A stretch of 64,000 bases of DNA, taken from positions 62,001 through 126,000 of the forward strand of contig NZ_JACHIH010000008.1 of the NCBI RefSeq assembly GCF_014203125.1, written 5' to 3'. Position numbers and translations under genes: made by a program. The notes beneath the pieces are model-generated. The model was not told the DNA's origin. It saw only the letters and a list, made by a program, of their open reading frames with translations, and did no database searches. Numbering within the stretch: position 1 is the stretch's first letter; the number at the start of each line of letters is the position of its first letter. The stretch is from Rhodopseudomonas rhenobacensis. Lineage in GTDB: Bacteria; Pseudomonadota; Alphaproteobacteria; Rhizobiales; Xanthobacteraceae. Positions 1-10,239 of this stretch are shown here, one piece after another.

Positions 1-430
1 CGACCAGTTCGGCGAGCCCCAGCGAGATCATCGCGAACGCCGTGCCGGAGCGCTGGGTCGAGACCCAGCCGATCAAGGCCGCAAAAAACAGCCCGGTGGC
101 GCCGCCGATCATCGGCACCAGCGGCAGCGGGATCGGGAATTTGTGGCCGACGATGAAGTTGATGGCGTGGATGGCGAGGAAGCCGCCGAGCCCGTAATAC
201 ACCGCATGGCCGAACGACAGCATCCCGGTCTGGCCGAGCAGGATGTTGTAGGACAAAGCGAAGATGATCGAGATGCCGATCAGGCTGAAGGTGGTCAGCG
301 AGCCGCCGGAGGAGAGGATCTTCGGCAACAGCAACAGTATCAGCGCCACGCCGACCCAGATGCCGTAGAATTTCAGCTTGTCGGCCAGCGCCGGCGGCGG
401 AGGGGCTGCGCTCACGGTGATATCTCTCAT
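1..430 (-). CDS. livM: Branched-chain amino acid type ABC transporter permease LivM (partial, 3' end outside window)
   Basis: This is the N-terminal part of a LivM-family inner-membrane permease, reading leftward off the window. The ATG at 430 gives MRDITVSAAPPPP, then a first membrane segment, then the LivM-typical stretch SYNILLGQTGMLSFGHA and the YYGLGGFLA segment. About 143 residues are visible of the roughly 300-350 usual for the family. Its start overlaps the stop of the livH-type gene by four bases, so the two are probably translationally coupled. By family it pairs with LivH to form the channel of an uptake system for branched-chain amino acids, amides or aromatic or fatty acids; the substrate cannot be read from the sequence. 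Confidence 0.9.
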   Translation of the reverse strand, partial: MRDITVSAAPPPPALADKLKFYGIWVGVALILLLLPKILSSGGSLTTFSLIGISIIFALSYNILLGQTGMLSFGHAVYYGLGGFLAIHAINFIVGHKFPIPLPLVPMIGGATGLFFAALIGWVSTQRSGTAFAMISLGLAELV

Positions 431-1374
431 GTGTCGCGGGTCCCCAACAGGCCCATCGGGCGGAAGATCAACACCAGCACCAACAGCAGATAGGGCATGA
501 TCGGTGCGATCTGCGCGATGGTGACGTTCCAGATGTCGCTGAGCCAGCTTTGCGCGAGGTCGGGGCTGAGCGGGCCGAGCAGGCCGGCGAGCGAAGCGTT
601 CATCGAGACGGCGAAGGTCTGCAACAGGCCGATCAGCAATGAGGCGATGAAGGCGCCGGGCAGCGAGCCGAGCCCGCCGACCACGACGACGACGAACAGG
701 ATCGGGCCGAGCAGCCCGGCCATGTTGGATTGCGTCACCAGCGCCGGGCCGGCGATCACGCCGGCGACCGCGGCGAGCGCGGTGCCGACGCCGAACACCA
801 GCATGAAGATGCGCCCGACATTGTGGCCGAGATGGCCGACCATGTGCGGATGGGTCAATGCGGCCTGCACGATCAGCCCGATCCGGGTCTTCTTCAGCGC
901 CAGCAGCAGGCCTAAGAAGATCGCGACCGAGACCAGCAGCATGAACATCTTGAAGGCGGGGTAGTTGGTCGAGAAGATCGTGAAGGCGGGGAAGTCCAAC
1001 AGCGGCGGCACCCGGAAATCCACCGGGCTCTTGCCCCAGATGATCTGCACGATCTCCTCGATCGCAAAGGCGAGGCCGAAGGTGAACAACAATTCGGCGA
1101 CGTGGCCGTTCTTGTGCACGCGGCGCAGCCCGTAGCGCTCCACCGCGGCGCCGATCGCGCCGGCGAGCAACGGGGCGATCAGCAGCGCCGGCCAGAACCC
1201 GACCCAGCGGCTGATCTGGAAGCCGAAGAACGCGCCGAGCATGTAGAAGCTGGCATGGGCGAAGTTCAGCACGCCGAGCATGCTGAAGATCACGGTGAGG
1301 CCGCTGGCCATCAGGAACAACAGCATGCCGTACAGCACGCCGTTCAAGGTGGAGATGACGATCAGTTCAAGCAC
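427..1374 (-). CDS. livH: Branched-chain amino acid type ABC transporter permease LivH
   Basis: LivH-family permease of about 315 residues with eight or so hydrophobic segments. Near the N-terminus it has NGVLYGMLLFLMASGLTVIF followed by MLGVLNFAHASFYMLGAF, the conserved LivH opening. I chose the GTG at 1374 because family members start only a few residues before LELIVISTLNG; a GTG at 1416 would add 14 residues but lies at the edge of a dispersed repeat. The gene sits between the binding-protein gene (1641-2873) and livM, all leftward, so it is the first of two permeases of one importer. The gap to the binding-protein gene is filled by a palindromic repeat, which may set different expression levels for the binding protein and the permeases. 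Confidence 0.9.
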   Translation of the reverse strand: MLELIVISTLNGVLYGMLLFLMASGLTVIFSMLGVLNFAHASFYMLGAFFGFQISRWVGFWPALLIAPLLAGAIGAAVERYGLRRVHKNGHVAELLFTFGLAFAIEEIVQIIWGKSPVDFRVPPLLDFPAFTIFSTNYPAFKMFMLLVSVAIFLGLLLALKKTRIGLIVQAALTHPHMVGHLGHNVGRIFMLVFGVGTALAAVAGVIAGPALVTQSNMAGLLGPILFVVVVVGGLGSLPGAFIASLLIGLLQTFAVSMNASLAGLLGPLSPDLAQSWLSDIWNVTIAQIAPIMPYLLLVLVLIFRPMGLLGTRDT

Positions 1375-1413
1375 GGTTGTGGCCTGCGATCTTGAGAATA
1401 GAGGTTGCGTCTT

Positions 1414-1598
1414 CACCTCTCCTCGCTTGCGGGGAGAGGTCGATCCGGCGGAGCGCCCGGATCGGCGCTTTGCGCCGTCCGCGTACAGGCTCCGCGAAGC
1501 CGGGTCGGGTGAGGGGCGTTTCGGTTAGAACGCGGAGTCCGCGTCTTGCGAAGGCGCCCCCTCACCCCGACCCTCTCCCCGCAAGCGGGGAGAGGGAG
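1414..1598. repeat. Composite palindromic intergenic repeat, family A
   Basis: Two inverted GC-rich palindromes bracket about 110 bases. Each carries the CTCTCC...GGAGAG core around a GCAAGC or GCTTGC centre, and the outer edge reads CTCACCCCGACCC. Copies with the same design lie at 34270-34433, 47336-47513 and 56611-56770, and single units lie inside uvrB. Here it separates the binding-protein gene from the livH-type gene and could fold into strong hairpins in the transcript. Confidence 0.85.
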
Positions 1599-1640
1599 CG
1601 CGCCGTGCGCGCATATTCGCCGTGCTTCTTCCGCGAGCGC

Positions 1641-2873
1641 TTACGGCCGGTCCATCTTGCAGGTGGTCGGCAGCATGGTCTGGGCGGTGTCGACCTTGGC
1701 GACCAGCTTCCAGCCCCAGCCGGTCTTCTCATCGTCGAACGGCTCCTTTTCGCTGCGCTCGCCGAACGACGAGATGTAGATCGGCTGGAAGAACTGATGG
1801 TCGTCCTTCCGCATGATGCCTTCGCCGCCGTTGAACACTTCGAACTTCATGTCCTCGAGCGCCTGCGCGACCTTGATCGGCTCCAGCGACTTGGCTTTTT
1901 CGGCCGCGGCGGCGAACATCCGCATTTCGTTGACGGCGCGCGGATACCAGAGGCTCAAGTCGACCTTGGCGCGGAACGCCTTCTCGAAGTCCTGCGACTC
2001 CTTGTGATCGACGTTGGCGAAGCCCTCGGTGATCTGGAACACCTGGTGATTGAGCCCGGTCTGCTTGATCGCGGTCGGGCCGCCCGAGCCGCCGGCATAA
2101 TAGGTGTACCAGTTGACCTTCAGTCCGGCGTCGGCCGAGGCCTTCAGCAACAGCGCGATGTCCTGGCCCCAATTGCCGGTGACGACGGTGTCGGCGCCGG
2201 ACGCCTTGATCTTGGCGACGTAGGGCGCGAAGTCGGTGATCTTCAACAGCGGGTGCAGCTCGTCGCCGACGATCTGGATGTCCGACCGCTTCTTCGCCAG
2301 CATCGCCCGGGCGGTGGTACGCACCGACTGGCCGAACGAATAGTCCTGGTTGATCAGGTAGACCTTCTTGATCGCCGGCTGATCCTTCATGTAGTTGGTC
2401 AGCGCTTCCATCTTGATGTCGGAATTGGCGTCCCAGCGGAAGTGCCAGAAGCTGCACTTGTCGTTGGTCAGGATCGGATCGACCGCGGCGTAATTGTAGT
2501 ACAGCACTTCCTTGCCGGGGTTGCGCTCGTTGTATTTGGTGACGAAGTCGGACAACGCGCCGCCGACCGCCGAGCCGTTGCCCTGGGTCACGTAGCGCAC
2601 GCCGGCGTCGATCGCCTTCTGCGCCTGGATCAGGCTTTCCTGCGGGTTGGTCTTGTTGTCGAGCGGCACGATCTCGACCTTCTTGCCGAGAATGCCGCCC
2701 TTGGCGTTCAACTCCTCGGCCAGATACTGGAAGGTCTTCAGGCCGCCTTCGCCGACGCTGGCGCCGCCGCCCGACAACGGGTCGATGTAGCCGAGCTTGA
2801 CGGTCTCCTGGGCGATCGCGGCCTGGCCGAGCATCGGCAGAGCCAGCGCGGCAGCCACTACGAGTCTACGCAT
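1641..2873 (-). CDS. livK: Branched-chain amino acid type ABC transporter periplasmic substrate-binding protein
   Basis: Periplasmic ligand-binding protein of 410 residues (type I fold). Residues 1-21 form a Sec signal peptide ending AIAQ-ET. The mature start VKLGYIDPLSGGGASVGEGG is the usual first strand and loop of Liv-type binding proteins. Two cysteines in the mature part (TNDKCSFW and the C-terminal TTCKMDRP) could form a disulphide. A strong Shine-Dalgarno AAGGAGGAGA sits just before the ATG at 2873. It is the first gene of the leftward transport cluster and delivers the ligand to LivH/LivM. The ligand is unknown; in this bacterial group such proteins often bind amino acids, amides, aromatic acids or fatty acids. 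Confidence 0.88.
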   Translation of the reverse strand: MRRLVVAAALALPMLGQAAIAQETVKLGYIDPLSGGGASVGEGGLKTFQYLAEELNAKGGILGKKVEIVPLDNKTNPQESLIQAQKAIDAGVRYVTQGNGSAVGGALSDFVTKYNERNPGKEVLYYNYAAVDPILTNDKCSFWHFRWDANSDIKMEALTNYMKDQPAIKKVYLINQDYSFGQSVRTTARAMLAKKRSDIQIVGDELHPLLKITDFAPYVAKIKASGADTVVTGNWGQDIALLLKASADAGLKVNWYTYYAGGSGGPTAIKQTGLNHQVFQITEGFANVDHKESQDFEKAFRAKVDLSLWYPRAVNEMRMFAAAAEKAKSLEPIKVAQALEDMKFEVFNGGEGIMRKDDHQFFQPIYISSFGERSEKEPFDDEKTGWGWKLVAKVDTAQTMLPTTCKMDRP

Positions 2874-3436
2874 CGGGGTCTCCTCCTTGGTTTTTTGTTA
2901 TGTCCCGGGTATTGCCGAACGAGTTTGAGTTTTCAAGCCGTCCGACAATCCCGATTTGGTTTTGATTGTGCGGCAATGATCGCGGCGCCGCAAGGGCGCC
3001 GATGGTGACACGCGCATGGTTTGTTCGGGCCCGCCATTCGCTTTGGGAACCATGATTTGGCGGTGTGCGGGCTTGCCGGCATCGCTGTCTTGCGGCAAGG
3101 CGCTGGTCATTCCGCGCAGCGGGATGGGGCTTGCGATCGGCCGCGCAATTTGCGCAATGTCGCGCGCCGCAATAGCCGCGGCGGCGATCGAAGCGTTGGC
3201 ACCGCGCGACGATTGATCGCATCGAGGTGAAGCGTCACTCGGGGCCGCATCCGAACCGCAGGTTGTCGTCGCGCGGCATGTCCCGCACCGCGCACCGCGC
3301 GATCCGGCTGCCGCGGCACGGATGATCCAATCGGCCGATTGCGGTGTCCGCTGCGGGCTGGCATCGCTCGCGCAATGCGTCCATACCCTGCGGCGTCTCC
3401 TCGACGGGACGGCGGCATAGCTCTGGAAGTCTGAAG
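2874..3436. other. Intergenic region between divergent livK-type and UDP-glucuronate decarboxylase genes
   Basis: About 560 bases between two divergent genes. It must carry promoters for both directions, but I can assign no box with confidence. Small open frames here on both strands have no recognisable protein features. The stretch near 2890-2970 is less GC-rich than the surroundings and is the likeliest promoter area for the transporter. Confidence 0.5.
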
Positions 3437-4387
<951 letters not shown>

Positions 4388-4393
4388 CGCCGC

Positions 4394-5236
4394 TCACTGC
4401 GCCGCGGCGCGCGGCTTGCGGGTGCTCAGCGCGGTCGCCATCGCGGCGATCAACGGCTTCATGAAGAAGGCGTCGTTGGCCGGATAGATGTCGGTGCGCA
4501 GCCCGTAGGCGGCCAGTTCCTCGGACACCACCGGGCCGACCGAGGCGATCGGGGTGGCCTCCAGCGCGGCGCGCAGCCGCGGCTCGTAGTGATGCGCCCG
4601 CGCCACGTCGATCAGCCGGCGGATCTGCCCCGAACTGGTCAGCGCCAGCGCGTCGACGCGGCCCGCCGCCATGGCGTCGATCGCCTCCAGCACGTTGCTC
4701 TCGGCGGCGCGGGCGTCATACACATAAGGCAGCACCGGATCGACCGCGCCGCCGCCGGCGACGATCGCCGCAATCAGCGCGCTGTGGTCCTTGTCGGGGT
4801 AGAGCTGCAATCCGACCCGCCGGCCGTGCAGGTCGACGCCCTTCAGCGTCGCGGCGATGCCGTCCGAGGTCGGCACCTCGGTGACCACGCTGGCCGCAAG
4901 GCCGATCTCCCGCAGCGCCCGGCCGGGCTTCGGCCCGCGCGCAAAGCTTCGCGAATGTCCGATCGCGACGATCAACGGCTCGCCCAGCTCGACGCGCCGC
5001 GCCGCCTTGACCAGCCGGCGCAGCCCTTCGCCGGTGGTCAGCACCAGGTCGTCGAACGGCTGCGCGATGGCGCGGCGGATCCAGGCTTCGACCGGGGCGG
5101 GGTCGGGGGCGTCGTGGATGGTGAACATCGGGCATTGCAGCACCGCGGCGCCCTGTTCGGTCAGCAGCCTCGCGAACTGCGCCTCCTCGCGGGTTTCCAG
5201 GATCAGAATGCGGTAGCCGTCCAGTCGTTCGACCAT
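4394..5236 (-). CDS. hemD: Uroporphyrinogen-III synthase family protein (HemD-like)
   Basis: Protein of 280 residues with the weakly conserved HemD fold. It starts YRILILETREEAQFARLLTEQ, followed by FDDLVLTTGEGLRRLVKAA and, in the second half, DALALTSSGQIRRLIDVA and PIASVGPVVSEELAAYG, the paired segments that identify uroporphyrinogen-III synthases. The reaction is ring closure of hydroxymethylbilane to uroporphyrinogen III for heme, B12 and bacteriochlorophyll. The ATG at 5236 begins MVERLDG; a longer frame to 5380 adds a low-quality tail. It is convergent with the decarboxylase gene and divergent from purU. HemD enzymes vary so much that it could be a regulatory or paralogous member rather than the main enzyme. 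Confidence 0.78.
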   Translation of the reverse strand: MVERLDGYRILILETREEAQFARLLTEQGAAVLQCPMFTIHDAPDPAPVEAWIRRAIAQPFDDLVLTTGEGLRRLVKAARRVELGEPLIVAIGHSRSFARGPKPGRALREIGLAASVVTEVPTSDGIAATLKGVDLHGRRVGLQLYPDKDHSALIAAIVAGGGAVDPVLPYVYDARAAESNVLEAIDAMAAGRVDALALTSSGQIRRLIDVARAHHYEPRLRAALEATPIASVGPVVSEELAAYGLRTDIYPANDAFFMKPLIAAMATALSTRKPRAAAQ

Positions 5237-5365
5237 GGGATGTCCTGCGCTCGTGGCCTCGGCATCTTGCCGCTTTGGACGGGATTGGCGCAAGGCCGCC
5301 CCGGATGTTAGAGCAGAGTCGTTTCGCCCCGCGTTCCTGCTTCGTCCTCCCATCAAGCTGGCCTC

Positions 5366-6229
5366 ATGCCTCATCATCAATTCGTGCTGACGCTGTCGTG
5401 CCCCGATTTGCCGGGCATCGTGTCAGCGGTCTCGACCTTCCTGTTCGACAACGGCCAGAACATCATCGACGCCCAGCAGTTCGACGATAGCGAAACCGGC
5501 CTGTTCTTCATGCGGGTGGTGTTCAACGCGGCGCAGACCAGGGCCTCGCTGCAGGGCTTGCGCGAGGCCTTCCTGCCGGTCGCCGAGCGGTTCAGGATGC
5601 GCTGGCATCTGCGCGACCGCTCCAATCGCCGACGGGTGATGCTGCTGGTGTCGCAGTCGCATCATTGCCTGGTCGATATCCTGTATCGCTGGCGCACCGG
5701 CGAATTGGAAATGCAGCCGACCGCGATCATCTCCAACCACCCGCGCGAGACCTACAAGGACATCGAGTTCGGCGACATCCCGTTCCACTATCTGCCGGTG
5801 AACAAGGAGACCCGGCGCCAGCAGGAGACCGCGATCTCCGGCGTGATCGCCCACACCAAGACCGACCTGGTGGTGCTGGCGCGCTATATGCAAATCCTGT
5901 CGAACGAGATGTCGGGGCGGCTGGAAGGCCGCTGCATCAACATCCACCACTCGTTCCTGCCGGGCTTCAAGGGCGCGCGGCCGTACCACCAGGCCCATGA
6001 GCGCGGCGTCAAGCTGATCGGCGCCACCGCGCATTACGTCACCAGCGACCTCGACGAAGGCCCGATCATCGACCAGGACGTCGAGCGAATCAGCCATCGC
6101 GACACCCCGGCAGATCTGGCGCGCAAGGGACGCGACATCGAGCGCCGGGTGTTGTCGCGCGCGATTCGCTATCACCTCGAGGATCGTGTCATCCTGAACG
6201 GCAAGAAGACCGTGATTTTCATGGATTGA
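5366..6229 (+). CDS. purU: Formyltetrahydrofolate deformylase
   Basis: PurU hydrolyses 10-formyl-tetrahydrofolate to formate and tetrahydrofolate, supplying formate and balancing one-carbon pools. The 287-residue protein has an N-terminal ACT domain (residues about 5-85, starting [20 protein letters not shown]) and a C-terminal formyltransferase fold. The active-site segment [20 protein letters not shown], with its catalytic histidine, is followed by [20 protein letters not shown]. Length and domain order match the family. It stands alone in a short transcription unit, although a SAM-cycle cluster lies about 7 kb downstream. Confidence 0.95.
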   Translation: MPHHQFVLTLSCPDLPGIVSAVSTFLFDNGQNIIDAQQFDDSETGLFFMRVVFNAAQTRASLQGLREAFLPVAERFRMRWHLRDRSNRRRVMLLVSQSHHCLVDILYRWRTGELEMQPTAIISNHPRETYKDIEFGDIPFHYLPVNKETRRQQETAISGVIAHTKTDLVVLARYMQILSNEMSGRLEGRCINIHHSFLPGFKGARPYHQAHERGVKLIGATAHYVTSDLDEGPIIDQDVERISHRDTPADLARKGRDIERRVLSRAIRYHLEDRVILNGKKTVIFMD

Positions 6230-6538
6230 GGCCGTTGCAGCGCCGCGGCTGACGCGTGAACGGAATAATTGAACATAAATTCATATTCTTAAATTCGACT
6301 TGGTTGGGCCGTACGGGAACCGCAGCAAGGCCCCGCCTATTGCGATGGTCGGGATGAAGCCGAGCCGGATTGCAAGCGATTGCCAAAGGTTTCGAAGTTT
6401 GATGTTACCAGCGCTGTTCCCCACCCGTCGCACTGCGACAGCGAAAGCTTGCGTGCCGCTATTTGCAGCGGGCGCGCGTCTCCCAATCTGCTATGCCACG
6501 CTACCGCAGGCTGACCACGCATCGCGTGCCCGGCGTAA
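6230..6538. other. Intergenic region with a short AT-rich island
   Basis: About 310 bases after purU. The stretch 6262-6298 is unusually AT-rich for this genome and contains ATTC repeated several times (around ATAAATTCATATTC). It is a plausible promoter or nucleoid-protein site for the downstream dehydratase gene. I found no convincing coding sequence or terminator hairpin in it. Confidence 0.45.
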
Positions 6539-8515
6539 GTGAAAGTGAGTGATGAAGCACCCCCACAGATTGCCCGCCGCTCGATGACCCGGATCTCCGC
6601 ATTCACCTATCGGAACTGGCTGATCGCGATCCATGACGCCGGGGTGACGGCGTTCGCGGTCGTCGCCAGCTTCTTCCTCCGCTTCCAGGGCGAGAACTTC
6701 ACCGACCGGCTGCCGCTGCTGCTGACCATCCTGCCGTATTTCGTCGTCTTCAGTTTTTTCGTCTGTTACTTCTTCCAGCTCACCACCACCAAGTGGCGGT
6801 TCATTTCGGTCCCCGACCTGTTGAACATCCTGCGCGCGGCCAGCGTGTTGACCGTCGCGCTATTGGTGCTCGACTACATCTTTCTGGCGCCGAACGTGTT
6901 CGGCACCTTCTTCCTCGGCAAGACCACCATCATCATCTACTGGTTTCTGGAGGTGTTCTTCCTCAGCGGCTCGCGGCTGGCCTATCGGCATTTCCGCTAC
7001 ACCCGCACCCGCAACAAGGCGCTGGCGAAGAACGCCGCGGCCACCTTGCTGATCGGGCGGGCGGCCGACGCCGAAGTGTTCCTGCGCGCGGTCGAAAGCG
7101 GCGCGGTGCAGCGGTTGTGGCCGGTCGGCATTCTGTCGCCGGCGTTGTCCGATCGCGGGCAGCTGATTCGCGGCATCCCGGTGCTCGGCACGATCGACGA
7201 CCTGACCAACGTGGTCGACGATTTCGCCAGCCGCGACAAACCGATCAAGCGCATGGTGATGACGCCGTCGGCGTTCGAAAGCGACGCGCAGCCGGAATCG
7301 GTGCTGATGCGCGCGCGCAAACTGGGGCTCGCGGTCAGCCGGCTGCCGTCGCTGGAGGAAAGCCGCGACACGCCGCGGCTGGCGCCGGTCGCGGTGGAAG
7401 ATCTGTTGCTGCGGCCCAGCGTCAAGATCGACTACGCCCGGCTCGAGGCCTTAGTGCGCGGCAAATCGGTGGTGGTCACCGGCGGCGGCGGCTCGATCGG
7501 CTTCGAGATCTGCGACCGCGTCACCACCTTCGGCGCCGCGCGGCTGTTGATCATCGAGAATTCCGAGCCGGCGCTGCATGCGGCGATGGAGACGATTCTC
7601 GGCAAGGGGCCGGCGGTCGCGGTGGAAGGCCGCATGGCCGACGTCCGCGATCGCGACCGCATCCACCAATTGCTGACGGCGTTCAAGCCGGACATCGTGT
7701 TTCACGCCGCGGCGCTGAAGCACGTGCCGATCCTGGAGCGCGACTGGACCGAGGGCGTCAAGACCAACATCTTCGGCTCGGTCAACGTCGCCGACGCCGC
7801 TTTGGCGTCGGGCGCCGCCGCGATGGTGATGATTTCCACCGACAAGGCGATTCAGCCGGTGTCGATGCTGGGGCTGACCAAGCGGTTCGCCGAAATGTAC
7901 TGCCAGGCGCTGGATAGCCAATTGATGATCGCCGCCAATGGCGGCACGCCGCCGATGCGGCTGATCTCGGTGCGGTTCGGCAACGTGCTGGCGTCGAACG
8001 GCTCGGTGGTGCCGAAATTCAAGGCGCAGATCGAAGCCGGCGGCCCGATCACGGTGACGCATCCGGACATGGTGCGCTACTTCATGACGATCCGCGAAGC
8101 CTGCGACCTGGTGATCACGGCTGCGACCCACGCGCTCAGCCCGGAGCGGTTCGACGCCTCGGTCTATGTGCTGAACATGGGCCAGCCGGTGAAGATCGTC
8201 GATCTCGCGGAGCGGATGATCCGGCTGTCGGGGCTGCAGCCCGGCTACGACATCGAGATCGTGTTCACCGGGGTGCGGCCCGGCGAGCGGCTCAACGAGA
8301 TCCTGTTCGCCGAGCAGGAGCCGATCAGCGAGACCGGCATCGCCGGCATCGTCGCCGCCAAGCCGAACCAGCCGCCGATGGAATTGCTGCGGCAATGGCT
8401 GGTGCAGCTCGAGCACGGCGTCGCCAACGAAACCTGCACCGACATCACCAGCGTGCTGAAAGACGCGGTGCCGGAATTCCACACCGAGCCGGAGCTGCGC
8501 AGCGCGGCGCGGTGA
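6539..8515 (+). CDS. FlaA1/CapD/WbpM-type nucleoside-diphosphate-sugar 4,6-dehydratase, membrane-anchored
   Basis: Protein of 658 residues with four N-terminal membrane helices (residues about 30-150), a CoA-binding-like Rossmann region (about 165-260) and a C-terminal SDR domain starting SVVVTGGGGSIGFEICD near residue 315. Family members convert UDP-GlcNAc to a 4-keto-6-deoxy sugar, the first step to rare sugars in O-antigen, capsule or glycans. ISTDKAIQPVSMLGLTKRF carries the TDK triad and the catalytic lysine; the residue that is Met or Tyr in the classic (M/Y)xxxK motif appears to be Leu, which I am not certain is unusual here. The GTG at 6539 gives the longest frame; an ATG at 6584 is the alternative. 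Its stop abuts that of the convergent glycosyltransferase gene. Confidence 0.88.
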   Translation: MKVSDEAPPQIARRSMTRISAFTYRNWLIAIHDAGVTAFAVVASFFLRFQGENFTDRLPLLLTILPYFVVFSFFVCYFFQLTTTKWRFISVPDLLNILRAASVLTVALLVLDYIFLAPNVFGTFFLGKTTIIIYWFLEVFFLSGSRLAYRHFRYTRTRNKALAKNAAATLLIGRAADAEVFLRAVESGAVQRLWPVGILSPALSDRGQLIRGIPVLGTIDDLTNVVDDFASRDKPIKRMVMTPSAFESDAQPESVLMRARKLGLAVSRLPSLEESRDTPRLAPVAVEDLLLRPSVKIDYARLEALVRGKSVVVTGGGGSIGFEICDRVTTFGAARLLIIENSEPALHAAMETILGKGPAVAVEGRMADVRDRDRIHQLLTAFKPDIVFHAAALKHVPILERDWTEGVKTNIFGSVNVADAALASGAAAMVMISTDKAIQPVSMLGLTKRFAEMYCQALDSQLMIAANGGTPPMRLISVRFGNVLASNGSVVPKFKAQIEAGGPITVTHPDMVRYFMTIREACDLVITAATHALSPERFDASVYVLNMGQPVKIVDLAERMIRLSGLQPGYDIEIVFTGVRPGERLNEILFAEQEPISETGIAGIVAAKPNQPPMELLRQWLVQLEHGVANETCTDITSVLKDAVPEFHTEPELRSAAR

Positions 8516-9535
8516 TCAGCGGCGCGGCCGGGAAAACCGCCGCAGCAGCAGCGCCACCGCGGCGACGCCGAGCGCCAGCAGCGCTGCCTCGACGACCCAG
8601 GAGCGGCTCAGCGCCGCGCCGATCGCCAACGCGGCCAGCGCCAGGTTCAGCACCAACAGCTGCGTCACCACCTGCATCACCGTGAAGCCGTTGCTGGTGG
8701 CCTGCTGATAGAAATGGCAGCGGTGCGATTGCCAGACCGCCTCGCGCCGCCACAGCCGCCGCAATAGCGTCAGCGTGGCGTCCATCAGATAGTACAGCGG
8801 CAGCAGCAGCGCGGCGGCCCACGACTGCGCCGCCAAGCCGATCAGGCACCACGCCAGCAGCAGCCCGATCGGCAGGCTGCCGACGTCGCCGAGGAACACC
8901 CGGGCCACCGGCTTGTTGAACGGCGCAAAGCCCAGGCAAGCGCCGCCGAGCGCCGCCGCCAGCACCGCGTCGGGCCAGGGCAGCGTGCCGAGCAGGCCAA
9001 GCGCGACCAGCGCGCCGCTGACCGGCACCACTTCGGCGACCGTGATCCAGTCGAGCCCGTCCATGAAGTTGACCAGGTTGACGAACCACAGCGTGCCGAG
9101 CAGCAGCCCGGCGCGCTCCAGCCAGGCCGGGAGAAACGGCGCGATCCGCAGGTCGTCGGGCAGCGCCCAGACCATCGCGGCGACGGCCACGGCCTGGGCG
9201 ATCAGCCGCGGCGTCACCGATAACGGCGCGATGTCGTCGATGGCGCCGGTCGCGGCGAGCAGCAAGGCCGCGGCGAACACCGGAGCCAACGTCGCCAGCG
9301 CCGTGGGCGCCTGCAACGCGATCAGAGTGCCGGCCACCCCGAGCGCGGCGGCGACCACCGCGATGCCGGCGCCTTGCGGGGTCGGAATGCTGTGCGAGGA
9401 GCGCGCGTTCGGCCGCGCCAGCGCGTAGCGCTGCAGCAGCGGCAGGCTGAGGCGGATCAGCGCCGCGGCCAGCAGCGCCGCCGCACCGATGCCGAGGCAG
9501 ATCAACCAGGCGGGATGCAGCGCGTCGTTCGGCAT
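8516..9535 (-). CDS. Polyprenyl-phosphate N-acetylhexosamine-1-phosphate transferase (WecA/MraY superfamily)
   Basis: Integral membrane enzyme of 339 residues with about ten hydrophobic segments. It has the signature motifs of the superfamily in order: RSSHSIPTPQGAGIAV near residue 45, GAIDD in the middle, NFMDGLDWIT near 160, VFLGDVGSLPIG near 215, and the cytoplasmic HRCHFYQQA loop near 275. By family it transfers a sugar-1-phosphate from a UDP-sugar to undecaprenyl phosphate, starting an O-antigen or polysaccharide repeat unit. It is convergent with the WbpM-type dehydratase gene, with the two stop codons forming TGATCA, and both probably serve the same polysaccharide. Confidence 0.9.
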   Translation of the reverse strand: MPNDALHPAWLICLGIGAAALLAAALIRLSLPLLQRYALARPNARSSHSIPTPQGAGIAVVAAALGVAGTLIALQAPTALATLAPVFAAALLLAATGAIDDIAPLSVTPRLIAQAVAVAAMVWALPDDLRIAPFLPAWLERAGLLLGTLWFVNLVNFMDGLDWITVAEVVPVSGALVALGLLGTLPWPDAVLAAALGGACLGFAPFNKPVARVFLGDVGSLPIGLLLAWCLIGLAAQSWAAALLLPLYYLMDATLTLLRRLWRREAVWQSHRCHFYQQATSNGFTVMQVVTQLLVLNLALAALAIGAALSRSWVVEAALLALGVAAVALLLRRFSRPRR

Positions 9536-9673
9536 GGATGGCGGGATCGAGGCTCAGGGGTGCGGGCAAGCCGTGCGGTGTCCGCGGTATAGGGGATCGC
9601 GGTTTCGCCGTCCATCGGGCGGCTTCCGGCGGCAGGGCAGCCCGCCCGATGATCGCCGGAATCGCCGAACCGA

Positions 9674-9976
9674 CTACTGGTCGCTCGACTGCCGCAAGCC
9701 GGACGGATCGGTCTTTTCCAGCTCCTGGCGTTGGGGGGCCGGCATGGCGCGGCGCCGCGCCATCTCCTTCTGCCAGGCCTCGTATTTCGGGGTGCCCGGC
9801 CGCGGCGGCGCGTCGGCCGGCAGACCGCCGGCCCATTGCGGCACGTAATCGCCGGAGCCGGCGGCGAGCTTTTCGTTGATGGTTCCGCAGCCGCCGAGGC
9901 TACACGCCAGCAGCACGGCGGCGAGCGCGCCGCGGCGCTGCCAGCAGACGACGTTCAGCAAATCAGAAACCCACAC
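9674..9976 (-). CDS. Small predicted lipoprotein, function unknown
   Basis: About 100 residues from the GTG at 9976. An N-terminal hydrophobic stretch ends in the lipobox LGGC, so the mature protein should be a lipid-anchored periplasmic protein of about 70 residues starting CGTINEKLAAGSGDYVPQWAGG. The rest is Pro-rich and charged, with no catalytic motif. The start is uncertain: an ATG at 10051 or 10105 would put the lipobox too far in for a normal signal peptide, so I prefer the GTG. It is divergent from the MetE-like gene. I do not recognise a named family. Confidence 0.6.
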   Translation of the reverse strand: MWVSDLLNVVCWQRRGALAAVLLACSLGGCGTINEKLAAGSGDYVPQWAGGLPADAPPRPGTPKYEAWQKEMARRRAMPAPQRQELEKTDPSGLRQSSDQ

Positions 9977-10239
9977 GATCGTCGCCTCGCAAACCAGATG
10001 CCGCACGCCACAGCAATTCACCGGACCCTCATGATAGATCCTGGCCTCCATGGCAATGATATGGCTGCCGCTGCCGGCTTGCCAGCAATCGAGGGCGGCT
10101 GCCACGCGGCGGGCCGAGGCGCGGCAAGCTGTCTTTGTTTGGTTTGCATTCGATTAATGATGTCTTCCTAACCTCGTTTGGGAGTGCCGGTCGAACGTGT
10201 AGCGGTGTGCGCGCCGATCGTAGTCGACCGACGGGGAGC

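Noticed and set aside
2866-3222. Small frames in the livK-decarboxylase gap
   Set aside because: Arg-rich, overlapping on both strands, no ribosome sites or motifs.
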